Below are positions 43,225-52,874 of a stretch of DNA of 57,515 nt, piece after piece; position 1 is the first letter of the stretch; each line of letters starts with the position of its first letter. This DNA is from Burkholderiales bacterium (GTDB lineage Bacteria; Pseudomonadota; Gammaproteobacteria; Burkholderiales; Burkholderiaceae_C). Below the pieces are notes generated by a model that was not told where the DNA came from, searched no databases, and saw only the letters and a list, made by a program, of their open reading frames with translations. Both the position numbers and the translations under genes were made by a program. Location of the stretch: NCBI GenBank assembly GCA_947474755.1, contig CANJJE010000015.1:1-57515 (forward strand), written 5' to 3'.

Positions 43225-44111
43225 GGCACCACCCCGGGATGGGCCGGCGCTGCGTGCGGCTTGCGGTAGCGGTGGTAGCCCCACAGGTACTGCTGCGGGC
43301 ATTGCAGGATCAGCCGCTGCATTGCGCGGTTGATCACGGTCGCTGCGGCCACGTTGTCATCGGGCAGCGGCTCGCCAAGCTCGCTGACGCGCACAAGGTA
43401 GCCGCCACCTTTGGGCAGCCGCTCGCCCCACACCAGCAGCAGCGCCGCGCCGGTCTGCTGCACCAGCCGCGCGGCCAGCGTCATCGTGTAGGCCGGCCTG
43501 CCGAAGAAGGGCGCCCACACGCCGAGACCTTCGGGCGGCACCTGATCGGGCAACAGGCCGACCACCTCGCCGCGCTTGAGCGCCCGCATCATCTGGCGCA
43601 CACCGGCCAGCGTGGAGGGCGCGGCTGCCAGCCCCGGCCTGCGGCGTGCAGCTTCGACCAGGTCGTGCAGCCAGGGCTGGCGCGCCGAGCGGTAGAGCAC
43701 TGTCATCGCGCCGCAACGCTCGCCATAGCGTTCGGCATACGACTGGCCGATGGCCTCGAAGCAGCCGAGGTGTGGCGTCAGCATCACCAGCCCATGACCG
43801 GCTGACTGGGCGGCTTCGATCAGCTCGCCGCCCTGCCACTGCACCGGCATCGGCAGCGGCGCGCCTTGCGGCCGCAGCCACAGCGGCGGCAGTTCCATCA
43901 TCATCCGGCCGGTGGCAGCGATGCCACCTCGCGCCTGTGCCCAGGGCACACCGGCTCCGGTGGCGTTGGCACGAAATCGCTCGCGGTGGCTTGGCGAGAT
44001 CGCGTAGTACAGCCAACCCACCATCGCGCCGAGGGCGTGCAGCCAGCGCAAGGGGGAACGCGCCAGAAAGCGCAGACAGCCGGTCAGGAAAATCGCCAGG
44101 AAGCGGGTCAT
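43221..44111 (-). CDS. Lipid A-type lysophospholipid acyltransferase (second of two)
   Basis: A 296-residue member of the same LpxL/HtrB family. It has an N-terminal hydrophobic segment (TRFLAIFLTGCLRFLARSP) and LHALGAMVGWLYYAISPSHRERFRANATGAG. The acyltransferase motif is VMLTPHLGCFEAIGQ (H with acidic residue four later), followed by LLPDQVPPEGLGVWAPFFGRPAYT and the C-terminal QCPQQYLWGYHRYRKP. ATG 44111 is preferred to the ATG at 44198. It lies divergent to metK across a 184-bp gap. The two acyltransferases may put different chains on lipid A. Confidence 0.88.
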   Translation of the reverse strand: MTRFLAIFLTGCLRFLARSPLRWLHALGAMVGWLYYAISPSHRERFRANATGAGVPWAQARGGIAATGRMMMELPPLWLRPQGAPLPMPVQWQGGELIEAAQSAGHGLVMLTPHLGCFEAIGQSYAERYGERCGAMTVLYRSARQPWLHDLVEAARRRPGLAAAPSTLAGVRQMMRALKRGEVVGLLPDQVPPEGLGVWAPFFGRPAYTMTLAARLVQQTGAALLLVWGERLPKGGGYLVRVSELGEPLPDDNVAAATVINRAMQRLILQCPQQYLWGYHRYRKPHAAPAHPGVVP

Positions 44112-44295
44112 TGAATCGTTAGAATCGGCACGTCGCCGAGTTAAAGAACTACTTGCGGGGCGATTGCAGGGTGCTTCAAGACGTCTCCAAGTCTTCATGT
44201 CCCTGCCGGGCAGCAGCTCAACAAACCGCTAAAGCGTTCGCCGAAACTCCCGATTCGAGACGGCAACGCGAGTTGCAATCAACCGGAGTTTAAGA
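44112..44295 (+). promoter_or_regulatory. metK leader, structured-looking, no known riboswitch recognised
   Basis: The 184 bp between the acyltransferase start and metK. It holds several potential helices: an 8-bp palindrome AGACGTCT (44179-44186), CTGCC-GGGCAG (about 44203-44213), and a perfect hairpin GCAAC-GCGA-GTTGC (44263-44276). The last has a GNRA tetraloop eight bases before the GGAG ribosome site (44285-44288). I did not recognise SAM-I, SAM-II or SAH riboswitch consensus. It also contains the promoters of both divergent genes. Confidence 0.45.
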
Positions 44296-45477
44296 GTGGC
44301 GAACGATTTCCTTTTCACATCCGAATCCGTCTCCGAAGGCCATCCCGACAAGGTGGCCGATCAGATCTCGGACGCAATTCTGGACGCGATCTTCAAGCAG
44401 GACCCGCGCAGCCGGGTGGCCGCGGAGACGCTGTGCAACACCGGACTGGTGGTGCTGGCTGGCGAGATCACCACGAATGCGCATGTCGACTACATCCAGG
44501 TCGCGCGCGACACCATCAAGCGCATCGGCTACGACAACACCGAGTACGGCATCGACTACAAGGGCTGTGCGGTAATGGTCTGCTACGACAAGCAGAGCAA
44601 CGACATCGCCCAGGGCGTGGACCACGCGAGCGATGACCATCTGAACATCGGCGCCGGAGACCAGGGCCTGATGTTCGGTTACGCCTGCGACGAAACGCCC
44701 GATCTCATGCCCGCGCCGATCTTTTATGCGCACCGCCTCGTCGAGCGTCAGGCGCAGCTGCGCAAGGACGGTCGCCTGCCCTTCCTGCGACCCGACGCCA
44801 AGAGCCAGGTGACGATGCGCTACGTGGATGGCAAGCCGCACAGCATCGACACCGTCGTGCTCTCGACCCAGCACTCGCCCGACCAGAGCGAGTCGGCGAC
44901 CAAGATGAAAGCCTCGTTCACCGAAGCCATCATCGAGGAAATCATCAAGCCGGTGCTGCCCAAGGAGTGGCTCAAGAACACCCGCTACCTGATCAACCCG
45001 ACCGGCCGCTTCGTCATCGGCGGCCCGCAGGGCGACTGCGGCCTGACCGGCCGCAAGATCATCGTGGACACCTACGGCGGCGCCTGCCCGCACGGCGGCG
45101 GCGCGTTCAGCGGCAAGGATCCGAGCAAGGTCGACCGCAGCGCCGCCTACGCGGCACGGTATGTCGCGAAGAACATCGTCGCTGCCGGGCTGGCGCGTCA
45201 ATGCCAGATCCAGGTGGCCTACGCGATCGGGGTGGCCAAGCCGATGAACATCACCGTCTACACAGAGGGCACCGGCGTGCTGCCCGACGACAAGCTGTCC
45301 GCCCTGGTGACGGAGCACTTCGACCTGCGACCCAAGGGCATCATCCAGATGCTGGACCTGCTGCGCCCGATCTACGAAAAGACCGCCGCCTACGGCCACT
45401 TCGGCCGCGACGAACCCGAGTTCACCTGGGAACGGGCGGACAAGGTAGCGACGCTGCGGAACGCAGCGGGCCTGTGA
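44296..45477 (+). CDS. metK: S-adenosylmethionine synthetase
   Basis: A 393-residue MetK, making SAM from methionine and ATP. Signatures: [42 protein letters not shown] (hexapeptide and active-site loop), [21 protein letters not shown], and [29 protein letters not shown]. It starts with GTG at 44296 ([10 protein letters not shown] with GTG), GGAG being 8 nt upstream. It belongs to the same methyl cycle as ahcY and metF further right, and SAH from SAM use is sensed by the riboswitch there. Confidence 0.97.
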   Translation: MANDFLFTSESVSEGHPDKVADQISDAILDAIFKQDPRSRVAAETLCNTGLVVLAGEITTNAHVDYIQVARDTIKRIGYDNTEYGIDYKGCAVMVCYDKQSNDIAQGVDHASDDHLNIGAGDQGLMFGYACDETPDLMPAPIFYAHRLVERQAQLRKDGRLPFLRPDAKSQVTMRYVDGKPHSIDTVVLSTQHSPDQSESATKMKASFTEAIIEEIIKPVLPKEWLKNTRYLINPTGRFVIGGPQGDCGLTGRKIIVDTYGGACPHGGGAFSGKDPSKVDRSAAYAARYVAKNIVAAGLARQCQIQVAYAIGVAKPMNITVYTEGTGVLPDDKLSALVTEHFDLRPKGIIQMLDLLRPIYEKTAAYGHFGRDEPEFTWERADKVATLRNAAGL

Positions 45478-45574
45478 AACAGGCGATCGCTCTGCGATCG
45501 AGCGGCCTTGCGGCGCAGCGTTCACAAGGCGCAGACGCTGGGGGCAGCGGCCGGGCTGCAGGCAGCCCGCGCTG

Positions 45575-46204
45575 ATGACCCGCCCGGCACTGCTCACCTA
45601 TGCCGCGGTACTCGTGGCGCTGCTGATCGCTTCGGCGATCAGCGCCCACGAGCAGACCACCTGGGCGATGGAGGTCGCGCCCGTGGTCATCGCGCTGCCA
45701 CTGATGCTGGCCACCCATCGCCGCTTTCCGCTGACGCCTCTGCTGTACGGCCTGATCGCCTTGCACATGGGGGTGCTGATGCTCGGCGGGCACTACACCT
45801 ATGCCCGCGTGCCACTGGGTTTCTGGATGGAAGACGCTTTCGGTTTCACCCGCAACCACTACGACCGGATCGGCCACTTGATGCAAGGCTTCGTGCCGGC
45901 CGTCGTGGCGCGCGAAGTCCTGCTGCGCATCACACCGCTGTCGACGCCCTCGATGCGCGGCGGCTGGCTGTTTCTCATCGTCACCTCGATCTGCCTGGCC
46001 TTCAGCGCGCTGTACGAACTGATCGAATGGGCGGCGGCCGAGGCCATGGGAGCAGGCGCCGAAGACTTCCTTGGCACCCAAGGCGACCCGTTCGACACCC
46101 AGAAGGACATGTTCTGTGCCTGGATCGGTGCGATGGCGGCCCAGTGGCTGCTCGCCCGCTGGCACGACCGGCAGATCCGCAGCCTCCCGGCATCTCCCGG
46201 CTGA
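45575..46204 (+). CDS. DUF2238 (YjdF-like) membrane protein
   Basis: A 209-residue polytopic membrane protein of the DUF2238 family. It has about six hydrophobic stretches, with the conserved LHMGVLMLGGHYTYARVPLGFWMEDAFGFTRNHYDRIGHLMQGFVPAVVARE and YELIEWAAAEAMG. The conserved H, Y, D and E residues on the membrane face suggest a binding site, but no function is known. Upstream (45478-45574) is GC-rich with an inverted CGATCG/CGATCG around 45484-45500, with no clear promoter. Confidence 0.85.
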   Translation: MTRPALLTYAAVLVALLIASAISAHEQTTWAMEVAPVVIALPLMLATHRRFPLTPLLYGLIALHMGVLMLGGHYTYARVPLGFWMEDAFGFTRNHYDRIGHLMQGFVPAVVAREVLLRITPLSTPSMRGGWLFLIVTSICLAFSALYELIEWAAAEAMGAGAEDFLGTQGDPFDTQKDMFCAWIGAMAAQWLLARWHDRQIRSLPASPG

Positions 46205-46213
46205 GCACGGCTT

Positions 46214-47932
46214 TCAATGGGCTGTTGACTGGGCGGCCGGTTGCGTTGCGGTGTCGAGCACGTGTCTCGCCATCGCCAGCGCCAGTTCACGCTCGTCGAC
46301 GAAAACCTGCGCGGCACCGTCCTGCCGCAGCCGTTCAGCCTGCTCTTCGCTGTGCGAGCGCACGGCGATCTGGATGCTCGGGTTGAGCGTGTGCGCCACC
46401 TCGATCATGCGCCGCACGCCGACAGCGTCAGGCACCGCGATCACCAGCATTCGTGCGCGGGCGATGTGGGCCTGCACCAGCACCACCGGGTCACTCGCGT
46501 CGCCCAGCACCGCCGCGCAGCCCTCGGCGCGCAGCGCCTCGATGCGCTCCCGGTTCTGATCGGCAACCACATACGGTACGCCAGCTTGTGCAAGTGCGGC
46601 GGCGATGTGCTGGCCGACGCGACCGTACCCCACGATCACCACCTGGCGGGCGAGGTACTTCGATTCGGTGCTCACCGGCAGCTCGGTCAGCGGATCATCG
46701 CGCGCCTCCAACTGTCGCGCGAGCGCCGAATGCCGCTGCAGCCAGCGCTGCAACGGCTCGATCGCGGTGAACACCAGCGGGTTCAGGGCGATGGAGATCA
46801 AGGCACCGGCCAGGATCAGGCTCTGGCCCTCGGGCGGCAGTAGTTTCAGCGACACCCCGAGACCGACCAGGATGAACGAGAACTCGCCGATCTGCGCCAG
46901 ACTCGCGGATACCGTCAGCGCAGTGTTCAGCGGATAGCGGAACAGCAGCACCACTGCCATCGCCGCCAGCGACTTGCCCAGCACGATGATGCCCACCACC
47001 GCAAGCACCTGCAACGGCTGTTCGATGAGCACGCGTGGCTCGAACAGCATGCCCACGCCGACGAAGAACAGCACCGCAAAGGCATCGCGCAGTGGCAATG
47101 AGTCCTGCGCGGCACGGTGGCTGAATTCGGACTCGCGCAGCACCATGCCGGCGAAGAAGGCACCGAGCGCAAAGGACACACCAAACAGCGCCGCCGAGCC
47201 GTAGGCGATCGTCAACGCTGCCGCGACCACGCACAGCGTGAACAGCTCGCGCGAACCGGTCTGCGTCACCTGCCAGAGCAGCCACGGGAACAGGCGTCGA
47301 CCGACCACCAGCATCAGCGCGACGAACAGCACCACTTCCAGCAGGGTGCGGCCAAGCTGCCACCACGCCGTTGTGGCGTCGGCCGCCCCACCCGCCGCCT
47401 GGCCGCCCAGCGACCCGGCCAGCGCCGGCAGCAGCACGAGCACCAGCACCATGGCCAGGTCTTCGACGATCAACCAGCCGACCGCGATGCGACCGTTCAT
47501 CGAATCGACAATGCCTCGACTCTCCAGGGCCTTCAGCAGCACCACGGTACTGGCCACCGACAGCGACAAGCCGAACACCAGACCGGCACCCAGACTCCAG
47601 CCCCAGAGGTGTGCCACGCCCATGCCGAGCAACGTGGCCACGACCATCTGCGCGATGGCGCCAGGCAGCGCAATCTTGCGCACGGCCATCAGGTCGTCGA
47701 TCGAGAAATGCAGGCCGACACCGAACATCAGCAGCATCACGCCGATCTCGGACAGCTGCGAGGCGATCTCCACATCGGCGACGAAGCCCGGAGTCCCGGG
47801 ACCGATCAGCACGCCGGCCAACAGGTAGCCCACGAGCGCAGGCAGACGAAGCCGTACGGCCAGAAAACCCAGCACCAGAGCCAGTCCGAAACCGGCCGCA
47901 ATCGTCGTGATCAACGAGATGTTGTGAGGCAT
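46214..47932 (-). CDS. Kef-type monovalent cation:proton antiporter (YbaL-like)
   Basis: A 572-residue CPA2 antiporter. The N-terminal ~390 residues are a multi-helix exchanger domain: FLAVRLRLPALVGYLLAGVLIGPGTPGFVADVE, LSEIGVMLLMFGVGLHFSIDDL, and GWLIVEDLAMVLVLVLLPAL (with the conserved ED), and FGVSFALGAFFAGMVL. The C-terminal part (~415-560) is a TrkA-N (RCK) NAD-binding domain: QVVIVGYGRVGQHIAAALAQAGVPYVVADQN. This arrangement matches YbaL/KefB-type potassium/proton systems. It is convergent with the DUF2238 gene and divergent from ahcY. Confidence 0.9.
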   Translation of the reverse strand: MPHNISLITTIAAGFGLALVLGFLAVRLRLPALVGYLLAGVLIGPGTPGFVADVEIASQLSEIGVMLLMFGVGLHFSIDDLMAVRKIALPGAIAQMVVATLLGMGVAHLWGWSLGAGLVFGLSLSVASTVVLLKALESRGIVDSMNGRIAVGWLIVEDLAMVLVLVLLPALAGSLGGQAAGGAADATTAWWQLGRTLLEVVLFVALMLVVGRRLFPWLLWQVTQTGSRELFTLCVVAAALTIAYGSAALFGVSFALGAFFAGMVLRESEFSHRAAQDSLPLRDAFAVLFFVGVGMLFEPRVLIEQPLQVLAVVGIIVLGKSLAAMAVVLLFRYPLNTALTVSASLAQIGEFSFILVGLGVSLKLLPPEGQSLILAGALISIALNPLVFTAIEPLQRWLQRHSALARQLEARDDPLTELPVSTESKYLARQVVIVGYGRVGQHIAAALAQAGVPYVVADQNRERIEALRAEGCAAVLGDASDPVVLVQAHIARARMLVIAVPDAVGVRRMIEVAHTLNPSIQIAVRSHSEEQAERLRQDGAAQVFVDERELALAMARHVLDTATQPAAQSTAH

Positions 47933-48023
47933 CGCACAAGCATAAAGCCCGCATGCGCCCGGACTGCCGGCCAGGGGGCCGCGCCCTCAGCTCCCTGGGA
48001 TTTCAGCCGTTTACAATCCCAAG

Positions 48024-48094
48024 ATCCGAGGAGCGTTGCAAGGCACGTCAGTGTCCCAGGCTCGGAGTTCATCATTGCAACCGCGCTCACCCGC
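48024..48094 (+). promoter_or_regulatory. S-adenosylhomocysteine (SAH) riboswitch
   Basis: The sequence fits the SAH riboswitch known upstream of ahcY and metF-type genes in proteobacteria. CCGAG at 48026-48030 pairs with CTCGG at 48061-48065. GAGCG at 48031-48035 pairs with CGCTC at 48084-48088. TTGCA at 48036-48040 pairs with TGCAA at 48076-48080. The flanking CCCAGG before CTCGG and CGCGCTCACCC at the end are also consensus-like. It lies 85 bp before the ahcY start. Binding of SAH is known to raise expression of the downstream hydrolase in this class. Confidence 0.9.
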
Positions 48095-48116
48095 ACGATG
48101 GTTCTTCGTGGGTGAG
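48086..48116 (+). promoter_or_regulatory. Possible expression-platform hairpin of the SAH riboswitch
   Basis: CTCACCC at 48086-48092 can pair with GGGTGAG at 48110-48116, with an inner CACGA/TCGTG helix at 48094-48098 and 48106-48110; the two share one base. The left arm overlaps the CTC (48086-48088) used in the riboswitch P1 helix, so SAH-bound and hairpin states compete. It is not followed by a U-tract, so a non-canonical terminator or translation effect is more likely. This is inferred from base pairing only. Confidence 0.5.
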
Positions 48117-48178
48117 TGAGTCTTTCATCGACCGTTCCCTGTGTCGCCGTGCGGGTTCCTCATTCACTGGAGCCTGAA

Positions 48179-49606
<1,428 letters not shown>

Positions 49607-49636
49607 GCCTCCAGTCGCTTCCGCTCCTGCCCCAAG

Positions 49637-49664
49637 GGGCGCCTCGCCAGCGGGCGGGGCGCCC
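49637..49664 (+). terminator. Strong GC hairpin after ahcY, partial terminator or attenuator
   Basis: GGGCGCC at 49637-49643 pairs with GGCGCCC at 49658-49664. An inner CGCC/GGCG helix lies at 49645-49648 and 49653-49656, leaving one mismatch between them. There is no run of T after it (TTCCGC follows), so termination would be weak at best. It could reduce read-through from ahcY into tlyA-metF or protect the ahcY mRNA end. Confidence 0.4.
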
Positions 49665-49693
49665 TTCCGCGGCGAATGGCCTGGTCTTCCCTG

Positions 49694-50473
49694 ATGCGCG
49701 CTGATCAGTTGCTTCTCCAACGGGGCCTCGCGCCCACGCGATCGGCCGCGCAGCGTCTGATCGATGCGGGGGCGGTGCGCTGGCTCGGTCCCAAGGGTTG
49801 GGCGTCGCCACGAAAGGCGGGCGAAGACCTGCCGGAAGGCTGTTCGATCGAAGTCACCGACGACGCCGAGCTGCGCTTCGTGTCGCGTGGCGGGCTGAAG
49901 CTGGCAGCCGCAATGGAGCGTTGCGGTTTTTCCGTCGACGGTGCGAAGGGCCTCGATGCGGGGCAAAGCACGGGCGGATTCACTGACCTGCTGTTGCAGC
50001 GCGGCGCGAAGAGGGTGGTCGGCATCGAGGTCGGGCATGGCCAGTTGCACCCGCAACTGGCCGCCGATCCCCGCGTCGAATGCCATGAGGGCGTCAATGC
50101 GCGCGATGTGGTCGGCAGCACATTCGCCGCCGCGCATGCCGAGGGCTCGTTCGACGTGGTCACCGGCGACCTGTCTTTCATTTCGCTCACGCTGGTGCTG
50201 CCGACCTTGGGGCGCTACTTGAAACCAGCAGGGCAGTTGCTGATGCTGGTGAAGCCGCAATTCGAGTTGCAGCCTGAACACATCGGCAAGGGCGGCATCG
50301 TCAAGGACGTGCGAAGCTTCAAGTTGGTCGAAACGCGCATCCGTGCCGCCTGTGCTCAGCAAGGCCTGACGGTTCGCGACTATTTCCAGAGCGCCATCAC
50401 CGGTGGCGGACACGGGGTCAGCACCGGCAATACCGAATTCTTCGTTTGGGCTCAGCCCCTTGAATCAACATGA
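49694..50473 (+). CDS. tlyA: TlyA-family rRNA methyltransferase
   Basis: A 259-residue protein with an N-terminal S4 RNA-binding domain (MRADQLLLQRGLAPTRSAAQRLIDAGAVRW) and a FtsJ-like methyltransferase: FVSRGGLKLAAAMERCG, LDAGQSTGGFTDLLLQRGA, VTGDLSFISLTLVLP, LVKPQFE. TlyA proteins 2'-O-methylate 16S/23S rRNA in some bacteria and have been linked to haemolysin activity in older naming. The start ATG 49694 is preferred over the ATG at 49676. The stop overlaps the metF start by 4 nt (ATGA), so it sits inside the methyl-cycle operon. Confidence 0.88.
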   Translation: MRADQLLLQRGLAPTRSAAQRLIDAGAVRWLGPKGWASPRKAGEDLPEGCSIEVTDDAELRFVSRGGLKLAAAMERCGFSVDGAKGLDAGQSTGGFTDLLLQRGAKRVVGIEVGHGQLHPQLAADPRVECHEGVNARDVVGSTFAAAHAEGSFDVVTGDLSFISLTLVLPTLGRYLKPAGQLLMLVKPQFELQPEHIGKGGIVKDVRSFKLVETRIRAACAQQGLTVRDYFQSAITGGGHGVSTGNTEFFVWAQPLEST

Positions 50474-51303
50474 GCAAGACACTTCCGCTGAGCCTCGAGT
50501 TCTTCCCCCCGAAGACGCCTGAAGGCGCGGTCAAGCTGGCCGCGGTGCGGCAACAGCTATACGGCTTGAAACCGGATTTCTGCTCGGTCACCTACGGTGC
50601 CGGCGGTGGCACGCAGGACGGCACGCTGGCCACGGTGAGGGCGATCCAGTCGGAAGCCGTCGAGGCCGCGCCGCACTTCTCCTGCATCGGCGCCAGCGCC
50701 ACTGGCGTGCGTGAACAGCTGGCGCAGTTCAAGGCCGCAGGGCTGCGTCGCATCGTCGCACTGCGCGGTGACCTGCCCAGCGGCTACGGCCGATCAGGCG
50801 AATTCCGCTATGCCAGCGACCTGGTGTCATTCATTCGCCAGGAAACCGGCGACCATTTCCATATCGAGGTCGCGGCCTACCCGGAAATGCACCCGCAGGC
50901 CGCCTCGCCGCAGGCCGATCTGAAGGCCTACGCCACGAAGGTGAAGGCGGGCGCGGACAGCGCGATCACGCAGATGTTCTTCAATACCGACGCCTACTTC
51001 CGTTTTGTAGACGAGGCCTACGCACTGGGCGCCGACATCCCGGTCGTGCCCGGCATCATGCCGATCACCAACGCCAGCGGCATCATGCGGTTCGCTGATG
51101 GCTGCGGCACCGAGATCCCGCGCTGGATGCGGCTGCGCCTTTCAGGCTTCGGCGACGACAGCGAATCGATCCGCGCCTTCGGGCTCGACGTCATCACCGA
51201 CCTGTGCGACCAGCTGCGCACGGCCGGCGTGCCGGGTCTGCACTTCTACACGATGAACCAGTCGGCCGCGGTGCTGGAGATCTGCAAGCGCCTGGGGTTG
51301 TAG
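50470..51303 (+). CDS. metF: 5,10-methylenetetrahydrofolate reductase
   Basis: A 277-residue MetF, the flavoprotein producing 5-methyltetrahydrofolate for methionine synthase. Signatures: LSLEFFPPKTPEGAVKL, FCSVTYGAGGGTQDGTLATV, IVALRGDLP, DFHIEVAAYPEMHPQA-type FHIEVAAYPEMH, LKAKVKAGADSAITQMFFNTDAYFRF-like KVKAGADSAITQMFFN, and GVPGLHFYTMNQS. It overlaps tlyA by 4 nt. With ahcY it completes the homocysteine-to-methionine side of the SAM cycle. No methionine synthase gene is in the window. Confidence 0.95.
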   Translation: MSKTLPLSLEFFPPKTPEGAVKLAAVRQQLYGLKPDFCSVTYGAGGGTQDGTLATVRAIQSEAVEAAPHFSCIGASATGVREQLAQFKAAGLRRIVALRGDLPSGYGRSGEFRYASDLVSFIRQETGDHFHIEVAAYPEMHPQAASPQADLKAYATKVKAGADSAITQMFFNTDAYFRFVDEAYALGADIPVVPGIMPITNASGIMRFADGCGTEIPRWMRLRLSGFGDDSESIRAFGLDVITDLCDQLRTAGVPGLHFYTMNQSAAVLEICKRLGL

Positions 51304-51358
51304 GCCGGGGATGCCGCCGCGACGGTGAGAATGCGAGCAGTCACTGGAAAGCGCGCCC

Positions 51359-52864
51359 ATGCCGATCACCCCGACTTACATCGCTCCCAGCCACTTTGAA
51401 GACGCCGAATCGGCGGTGGCCCATGTGCGCAGCATCTACGACAGCAACGTGGCACATCTGCGCGACGCGCTGGGGCGCTTTGTCGCCGGTGAAACGCTGG
51501 CCGAGCGAGTGCGCGCCTGTTACCCCTATGTGCGGGTGCGTACCGAAACCGTCGCGCGGGCTGACTCCCGGCTGAGCTTCGGCTTCGTCGCAGGCCCCGG
51601 ACTCTTCGAGACGACGCTGACGCGACCCGACCTGTTCGGTGACTACTACCGACAACAGTTCGAGCTGCTGCTGCGCAATCATCAGGTGTCGATCGAGATC
51701 GGTACCAGCACGCAGCCGATCCCGGTGCATTTCTCGCTGGCCGACAACGACCACCTCGAAGGCTCGCTGGATCCGGCGCGCCGGCTGCTGATGCGTGACC
51801 TGTTCGACCTGCCCGACCTGGCTGCCATGGACGACGGCATTGCGAACGGCACCTACGAGCCCGAGCCCGGCAAGGATGGCAAGGTCAGGCAGCCGCTGTC
51901 GCTGTTCACGGCGCCGCGTGTCGACTACTCGCTGCACCGGCTGCGCCACTACACCGGCACCGCGCCGGATCATTTCCAGAACTTCGTGCTGTTTACGAAC
52001 TATCAGTTCTACATCGACGAGTTCGTGCGACTGGGCCACGCGGCGATGAGCGAGCCGACCAGCACGTACAGCGCCTTCGTGGAGCCGGGTGGCGTGATCA
52101 CGCGACGGCGTGGCCTGCCTGCCCGGGATGGCGACGAGCTGGGAAGGGCACCGCCGCGCCTGCCGCAGATGCCGGCCTATCACCTGCTGCGAGATGATCG
52201 CGCCGGCATCACGATGGTCAACATCGGCGTCGGGCCGTCGAACGCGAAGACCATCACCGACCACATCGCGGTGCTGCGCCCGCATGTGTGGATCATGCTG
52301 GGCCACTGTGCCGGTCTGCGCACCACGCAGCAGCTGGGCGACTACGTGCTCGCCCACGGCTATGTCCGCGAAGACCACGTGCTGGACGAAGACCTGCCGC
52401 TGTGGGTGCCGATCCCACCGCTGGCCGAAGTGCAGGTGGCGCTGGAGGCCGCGGTCGCCGAAGTGACTCAGTTGCAGGGCTACGAGCTGAAGCGGGTCAT
52501 GCGCACCGGCACGGTGGCGAGCACCGACAACCGCAACTGGGAACTGCTGCCCTCGCATCATGCGGCGACGACACCGGATCGACGTTTCAGCCAGAGCCGC
52601 GCGGTCGCGCTCGACATGGAGAGCGCCACCATCGCCGCCAACGGCTTCCGATTCCGCGTGCCCTACGGCACCCTGCTGTGCGTGAGCGACAAGCCGCTGC
52701 ACGGCGAGATCAAGCTGCCCGGCATGGCCAACCAGTTCTACCGCGAGCGGGTCGATCAGCACCTGCGCATCGGCATTCGCGCCCTCGAGTTGCTGCGCGA
52801 GCAGGGCTTCGATCAGTTGCACAGCCGCAAGCTGCGCAGCTTCTCCGAAGTGGCGTTTCAGTGA
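51359..52864 (+). CDS. amn: AMP nucleosidase
   Basis: A 501-residue AMP nucleosidase, hydrolysing AMP to adenine and ribose 5-phosphate. The N-terminal regulatory domain (FEDAESAVAHVRSIYDSNVAHLRDALGRF) and YPYVRVRTETVARADSRLSFGFVAGPG are typical. The nucleoside-phosphorylase-like catalytic part has TMVNIGVGPSNAKTITDHIAVLRPHVWIMLGHCAGLR, AVALDMESATIAANGFRFRVPYGTLLCVSDKPLHGEIK and GMANQFYRERVDQHLRIG. The ABC importer ATPase gene begins 10 nt after its stop, so they may share a transcript. Confidence 0.95.
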   Translation: MPITPTYIAPSHFEDAESAVAHVRSIYDSNVAHLRDALGRFVAGETLAERVRACYPYVRVRTETVARADSRLSFGFVAGPGLFETTLTRPDLFGDYYRQQFELLLRNHQVSIEIGTSTQPIPVHFSLADNDHLEGSLDPARRLLMRDLFDLPDLAAMDDGIANGTYEPEPGKDGKVRQPLSLFTAPRVDYSLHRLRHYTGTAPDHFQNFVLFTNYQFYIDEFVRLGHAAMSEPTSTYSAFVEPGGVITRRRGLPARDGDELGRAPPRLPQMPAYHLLRDDRAGITMVNIGVGPSNAKTITDHIAVLRPHVWIMLGHCAGLRTTQQLGDYVLAHGYVREDHVLDEDLPLWVPIPPLAEVQVALEAAVAEVTQLQGYELKRVMRTGTVASTDNRNWELLPSHHAATTPDRRFSQSRAVALDMESATIAANGFRFRVPYGTLLCVSDKPLHGEIKLPGMANQFYRERVDQHLRIGIRALELLREQGFDQLHSRKLRSFSEVAFQ

Positions 52865-52874
52865 CTCCGGTGTC

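Noticed and set aside
44112-44295. Known SAM riboswitch before metK
   Set aside because: No SAM-I, SAM-II or SAM/SAH core sequence was recognised; only generic hairpins are visible.
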